Source: Cristatella mucedo (Eukaryota; Bryozoa; Phylactolaemata; Cristatellidae). Taken from it: a DNA stretch of 64,000 bases. The DNA lies in NCBI GenBank assembly GCA_009760855.2, contig WPIO01000035.1:669001-733000 (forward strand), given 5' to 3'. The first letter of the stretch is position 1; each line of letters starts with the position of its first letter. The position numbers and the translations under genes are program-made. Below the pieces are notes generated by a model, which was not told the DNA's origin, did no database searches, and saw only the letters and a program-made list of their open reading frames with translations. Shown one piece after another: positions 59,136-64,000 of the stretch.

Positions 59136-60031
59136 GAGGATGGATTGTCAGGCATGGTGAGGCAGCGAGCTCGGATATAAATGCAGCTGAGGACAACCTC
59201 AAAACGTTTGCTGGAATTATTAGCTTTTGCTGGAATTCTAGCAGCAGAAGGATACGCCCCGGCATTTCTTCAACTGTGACGAGACGGGACTCTTCTGTAA
59301 GAAGACGCCTATGAGGACCGGTATTACGGCGCAGGAGACGAGGATGCCAGGCCACAAGCCCAGGAAAGATCGGCCTTCACCCTCGCAGCGCGCGTCAACG
59401 CTAGCGGCGACTGCAAGAGTATGGCCGCTGCTCGTTTACCATTCGGAAAACCCCAGTGCCTTGCAAAGTCAAGAAAAACTGCAAGTCACGCGAAGCGGAA
59501 ACCTGAGTGCGTTGCGGGCCGCCAGAGCCGCTCTTTGCGGTCAGGGTGAATTTGGTCATTGGTCCTGACATTTTAAGAGACAATTGTAGGGAAAATGAGC
59601 CACAAATATGCAAGCCCTTCTCGTCCTGGACAATGCAACTGCTCACCCGCCTTTCCTCGAAGAGCTCGATTTTATAAACTAGCTCTACCTTCCGCCCAGC
59701 ACGACGACCCCTGTCCTGCAGCCCATGGAGCAGCCGGTGATTTCTAATTTAAAAAAGCTCTTCACCGAGCATCTGTTCCGCAGCTGCTCTGAGGTGACGG
59801 AGAGTACAAACCTAACCCTTCGAGTGTTCTGGAAGGACCACTAAAATATCGTCGCGTGCCTCAGAATTATCAACACAGCCTGGCAGGGTGTTTACAAAGA
59901 GGACCCTGACCTCTGCATGGAAGAAGCTGTGGCCTGAGGTTGGGTCTGAAACGGACTTTCAAGGACTCGAATCCAAAGTGGCAGAGGTGGAGGAGATCGC
60001 TTCCCTCTGCCAGTCCATGGGCCTGGATGTA

Positions 60032-60518
60032 GTTCGTATGTACGTTTGTATGTATGTATTGTATGCCGGCTCCTGACTTGTGACCGTAAGGTCAAAAGAG
60101 CGTGTAGTTCGCATGTATGTATTGTATGCAGGCTCCTCTGATAAGCTACTTGTGAGCTGTTAGAAGCACCACCGAGAGGGGCCGGTGCACAGCTGGGGTC
60201 CGCCTGTGATGTGGTATGGACAGAGGCCAGTAACCAGCTGGTGGCCAGATGGTGGATTCACCATCAGGGTCGGCCAGTGCACTGCTGTGATCCGCCTTTG
60301 ATGTGGCACGGACCGGCTGGTGGCCAGATGGTGGATTCACCATCAGGGTTGGCCGGTGCACAGTTGTGGTCGATGAGTCATCGGAGTCGACCAGGGGAGG
60401 GCAGTCGTGTGAGGGCAGGGGCTGAGGGAAGCCGTGCGCTCTGGGGCTCCGTGTGCTGGGAATAAACTGTCGGTGTTAGGCATCGGCTGGCTCTCTACTG
60501 TGCAACCAAACTACACTG
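60032..60518. mobile_element. unclassified insertion in the Tigger C-terminus
   Basis: 487 bp between GGCCTGGATGTA and GATATGGATGAG, which are contiguous in Tigger-type ORFs. It contains two copies of a GTATGTATTGTATGCxGGCTCCT segment (about 60047 and 60115) and two to three copies of a roughly 100-bp unit with TGGTGGCCAGATGGTGGATTCACC (about 60239, 60309). No coding signal. Confidence 0.65.
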
Positions 60519-61200
60519 GATATGGATGAGCGTGACATCAGCGAGCTCATCTAGGAGCACTCCGAGGAACTGATAACGAAGGAGCTCATTTGCATGAAAC
60601 AGGTGACACGGAAGTGGTTATCCCTGCAAGTGAGATACCGGAAATGTTGGGCATGTGGGGGAAACTTTCAGACGTTATTCAAAAGAAACAGCCAGAACAA
60701 GTTGCAACTTGGGCGTGCGAAGAAGCTATTTAATGACACTTGCCTAACTCATTTCAGAAACATTCTGGAACGGAGGATGAGAAAGATCTCATTGCAGCAC
60801 AGCATTTTATTGAAAACCCCTGGAGATGAAAGTGAGTAAAGCGTGGCGAAAAGAGAAAAAAATCAGCGAATAAGATTAAGTAATTCATTTCAGCTTTCCT
60901 ACTCCAAATCAGTCAGTATCGTTTGATTTTCAACGCAAATGCCTTACTTTATATTGTATAAAACCAGTTTATTGCAGTACATTCTATTGTAGCGTGTTTT
61001 CATGCAATTTTTGGTGTCTATAAGTGCATTTTTAAATTTGAAAACATGTGACCAAAAGTGCGGTGTTTTTGGGGGTCTGGAATGACTAATGGCATTTAAA
61101 TTCATTTCAAAAGGGAGAACATTGATTTGCCATGCGAGTAATTTGAGTTAGGAGCTCCGTCAAGGAACGAATTGAACTCGTAAGTCAAGGCTCAACTGTA

Positions 61201-61603
61201 TGTCTACACATATGTGACTACGCTGAAATTCTGTTAGGTTACTGACAGTGCATTATTTATATATTGCGCTTGTATCTCTTAACTTGCACATAAATCTGAA
61301 TGAACTGACTACTATGAAGATGCATGCAGTGTAGCTGTGCCTGCAAATAGTCTAGTGCCAGTACTGTAGTTAAACCTGTCGCGTTTCAGTCTTGATTCAA
61401 GTGACGCGTTGACATCGCGGATGGCGCGCTTACGGTTTGGGTCCATGTAGAATTAAACCCCATGCAAGGTCCCATGCATTTCAACTTCGGGACCCGTCGC
61501 AAATTATCTCTTAATATGTTTGTAATTTTACCAAGCAAAACTTTTAATAAACCAATTTGATTATAAAATAACAAGAATTAGAAAGTATTCATTGTCCCTA
61601 AGT
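61201..61603. other. no gene recognised
   Basis: AT-rich flank of the Tigger element; nothing assigned. Confidence 0.4.
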
Positions 61604-61765
61604 CTTAGCCCAGGAGGTAAGCTGCTCACTCTTCTTGACCCTGGTCGTGGGTTCGAGTCCTGCAGTGGATGATTCTATATCACCCACTGCGAGTGATGGC
61701 GATAACTGTAAAGGCTCTTCTGCCGCTTCATAAATGAGGCTCTTAAATCAACTAAGCTTTTGTTT
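61604..61765 (+). mobile_element. SINE1
   Basis: A-box-like AGCCCAGGAGGTAAGCTGC, B box GGTTCGAGTCC near 61649, body GCGAGTGATGGCGATAACTG, end AAATGAGGCTCTTAAATCAAC. Confidence 0.85.
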
Positions 61766-62213
61766 CTATTAAACATAAATTTAAGATTTTTTAAATTCCA
61801 CTAAACCAAATAATTTAAAAATTCACTTTCTTCAATTTGTTCGTGGTGAAACCTTTCAGGATATCGTGGAACTCTATCTATGAAAAGACGTCGTGTTCAG
61901 TGGTCATAATAGCAAGTGAGTTCAGTCGTTCTTTCGTCATCAAAGATCGATGATAATTTTTCAGTAGTTTTAATTTAGAAAAGTTTTGTTCACCAGTAGC
62001 GCACTTGATTATGAGATTTGATATTTTTAATAATTAACGCAGGAATAAATGGATCTGGGAGTCGGCGGGATGTCACGACACCAACTCGCCGAAATCTTCG
62101 TTTCCGGGAGGTTTCTCGTGGACGCTCCAGAGGAATAACGTCGGACGAAGTAGTGTACGCGACTTCCGGTAGATGGAAATGACTGTCACCACTGTGCATT
62201 ACGTGTACGAAGC
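61766..62213. other. no gene recognised
   Basis: AT-rich at the left, otherwise unremarkable. Confidence 0.4.
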
Positions 62214-62282
62214 TTGTAATTTGCCTAGAGAGAGATTGAATTCTCTGAGGGCACTACATCAAGTGTATTATTATTATTAAAG
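62214..62282 (+). mobile_element. LINE A 3' terminal stub
   Basis: GCCTAGAGAGAGATTGAATTC, TCTGAGGGCACTACATCAAG and a TTATTATTATTA tail. Confidence 0.8.
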
Positions 62283-62750
62283 ATGAGAATAAATTAAGAG
62301 TAAAAACTTATTTTACTCAGGCAGTTATGATAAGTCGCATACATACGTACACATTATCTACTACCGGCACCAAAAACAGTAATGGCAATCTTTACTGTCA
62401 ACGATTACCAAAGCTTGAAGAAGTTAGAGGACTTTATTTCCCTTCTCCAAATCAAACCGAGTGTGGTTAGCTCCTGGTGTATGGACTAGAGCAAGATTAT
62501 GCTGGGCATGTGCTGATTGCAGCAAAGAAGCTAGACTGTGGATTGCCGAGAAATTTTCATTCAGCTAGGGCTTCTAACGTTCTCTTTGTTGCATGATATG
62601 AAGTCTACTGGGTTATCGCATACAATCCACAAAAAAGCCGCTTAGGTTTTGAGTGGGTGATAGAAAACTCTCCTTGGTAATTAATACCTGCTCAGTGTCA
62701 ATTTGTTGTAGAGACAGAGACACGAAAATACCGTACAGACAAGCATACAC
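62283..62750. other. no gene recognised
   Basis: Nothing assigned. Confidence 0.4.
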
Positions 62751-62769
62751 ACAGACTCACACACACAGA

Positions 62770-62836
<67 letters not shown>

Positions 62837-62900
62837 TCACGGACACACACGATCACGGACACACACACGGACACACACACACGGACACACACACACGCAT
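62751..62900. repeat. (CA)n microsatellite with GGACACACA variants
   Basis: Pure CA from about 62772 to 62834, then ACGATCACGGACACAC-type variant units to about 62900. Confidence 0.97.
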
Positions 62901-64000
62901 GCACACACAACCGCTATGAGATGCTGCGGAATGGCACTTATGAACAAAAGCTGGTCGCATTACGTCTGCAGACATACATTTTTTTTAGCTTAAAGAAGGT
63001 GGAAGTATGCTCTTGAAAGGTTGGCAGCTGATAGTTCTAATAATGCTGGAACGTGTGAGACAACGCATTTGCAATTCGTGGAGCCGTCACTTAATTTCAA
63101 TGTTTATATTTAGTAATCTTGTTCTGCACTGCAATTTTGTGTTCACTTAATACCCTGCTGCTGGTGCATGAGTTTACACAATGTTTGAGTGATAGTTTTT
63201 AGCTCGCGTACGACGTTACCACGTCAAGGCAGCCATTCTGGCGATGGTTCAATGATAATTTTTAGCTAGATTCTATCGTGAGCATGTATGCTCAGTTCGT
63301 AATTTAATTCGCCCAGCCTAACTGCACTCAAGTATGATCAAGCAGTGACAGACACACTGCCAATTGTGTTGCCACGAAGGTGACACAGCAACTGGGTCAC
63401 TTAGAATATTCAAGACATAGTAAAGCTAAAGCCAGATTTCAAAAGAACTGCACCAAACTCGAGCATTCGATACTGGAGCAGGTAAGAACCATTCGCAGCG
63501 AGGTCTAATCTGTCCCAGCCAGCTTGGAGCGGGCAAAACACATGGCAGTTTCGACAGAATTTGTAATTCCCATCCGAGTTACTGTCAGTTGAAAATTCTC
63601 TCCACCGGCACTCTTCCGGCTCTGTCACTCACTCAAGTGAGCATGTACACATTCAAACACACAACAGGTCTGTCTCCCCCTCTGTCTGTATGTCTTTGTT
63701 TTTCTCTCTCCCTCTTCCCACCTCTCCCTCACTCTCTTTCTCTCTCTCCCTGATCTCGCAGCCTCTTTTTTCTCTTGTCGCCGGCACATGTTCTACCTGC
63801 TCAAATCAAGAGGACAACGACCGATAGTGTTCGGGCCTGACAGCAAACTGGAACTCTTGTCGCCGGTAAGAAAATGCACCACGATCTTCGGAGATGGCTT
63901 GCATAGCTGCCACCGAGGTTGGCGAAGGCGAGGTCGGCAAAAGGTCTAGCTCAGTGCAGAGGTGCCGGCGGTGCGACCTGGGAAGGGTGCGCCTCGGCTG
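62901..64000. other. no confident gene; possible exon ends
   Basis: A plus-strand stretch at 63379-63481 reads as VTQQLGHLEYSRHSKAKARF then QKNCTKLEHSILEQ and is followed by a good donor (GCAG|GTAAGA). The minus strand at 63410-63628 is also open (CRWREFSTDSNS, CRNCHVFCPL). I recognise neither and only one can be real. A CT-rich tract lies at 63670-63770. Confidence 0.3.

Larger units (their letters stand above)
58196..61198 (+). pseudogene. Tigger-type (Tc1/mariner, pogo group) transposon, broken
   Basis: The transposase ORF is readable from 58201 (ACG in place of ATG, then [14 protein letters not shown]). The N-terminal pogo-type helix-turn-helix has ELKKEIIEKHYRGLRVVD at about 58265-58315. 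A CENPB-type DNA-binding part follows (ADLLQQTAGTS, RDWFENCKKK-like, about 58535-58640). The DDE core has CDETGLF with the first Asp at 59278-59280, PLLVYHSENP, and the second Asp in LVLDNATAHPP (59629-59631). The third position reads QPMEQPVIS, with Glu (GAG, 59728-59730) where Tigger has Asp. The C-terminal TLTSAWKKLWPE lies at about 59905-59940 and the ORF ends near 60839. The 3' terminal repeat at about 61150-61198 ends CAACTG, followed by TA (61199-61200), the expected target dinucleotide. The 5' terminal repeat is missing, apparently lost to the microsatellite. Two insertions and several stops disrupt it. Confidence 0.9.

Noticed and set aside
62653-62919. His-Thr and Cys-Val repeat ORFs
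   Set aside because: Read-through of (CA)n.

Overview
This is an animal nuclear genome window, almost certainly an invertebrate. The evidence is GT-AG introns in an otherwise well-conserved coding gene, several non-LTR retrotransposon families of the CR1/L2 group, tRNA-derived SINEs, hAT and Tigger DNA transposons, and long dinucleotide microsatellites. There is no prokaryotic operon structure, no CRISPR array, no rRNA and no intact tRNA gene. I cannot place the species more precisely from sequence alone.

Two protein genes are well supported. (1) An apparently intronless gene on the minus strand (3330-4430) encodes a 366-residue HtrL/YibB-family type II membrane protein with six N-glycosylation sequons. 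(2) A multi-exon gene on the minus strand (29750-38130, with an N-terminal exon probably at 43057-43122) encodes a pyridoxal-phosphate enzyme of the class V aminotransferase / isopenicillin N epimerase-like group. I rebuilt eight consecutive exons whose splice phases all agree and which end in a stop codon. A very GC-rich, CpG-dense block at 22.3-24.9 kb looks like a CpG island and holds a 386-codon ORF that may be a first exon, but this is uncertain.

The rest is mostly mobile DNA. 'LINE A' is a CR1/L2-like element with a TTA-repeat tail and a 3' hairpin. It occurs about 15 times, from a near-complete copy (48957-53178) to short 3' stubs. 'LINE B' is a second CR1-like family ending in an ATTAC-type repeat (10174-13260 near full length, plus two 3' fragments). 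SINE1 and SINE2 are two tRNA-headed SINE families. SINE2 shares the 3' hairpin of LINE A, so LINE A is its likely retrotransposition partner. DNA transposons are a broken Tigger element (58196-61198), a hAT transposase remnant (18790-19765) and two short non-autonomous hAT elements whose ends match the SPIN (Space Invader) type known for horizontal transfer between animals. Two unclassified GC-rich repeats also occur: 'repeat D' (a pair of about 0.95 kb, 6.66 kb apart) and 'repeat C' (about 0.8 kb, one copy inserted inside a SPIN-like element).

Layout: 0-5.5 kb HtrL gene and LINE debris; 5.5-17.5 kb LINE A, LINE B, repeats C and D; 17.5-22 kb SINEs, hAT remnant and LINE fragments; 22-25 kb GC-rich island; 25-28.5 kb GA microsatellites and unassigned sequence; 29.7-43.1 kb aminotransferase gene with repeats in its introns; 43-53 kb LINE A cluster; 53-57 kb SINE2 and SPIN nests; 58-61 kb Tigger with nested LINEs; 61-64 kb SINE, microsatellite and unassigned DNA. 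The nested insertions give a relative order of activity: LINE A and SINE2 before the SPIN-like elements, SPIN before repeat C, and Tigger before one wave of LINE A.
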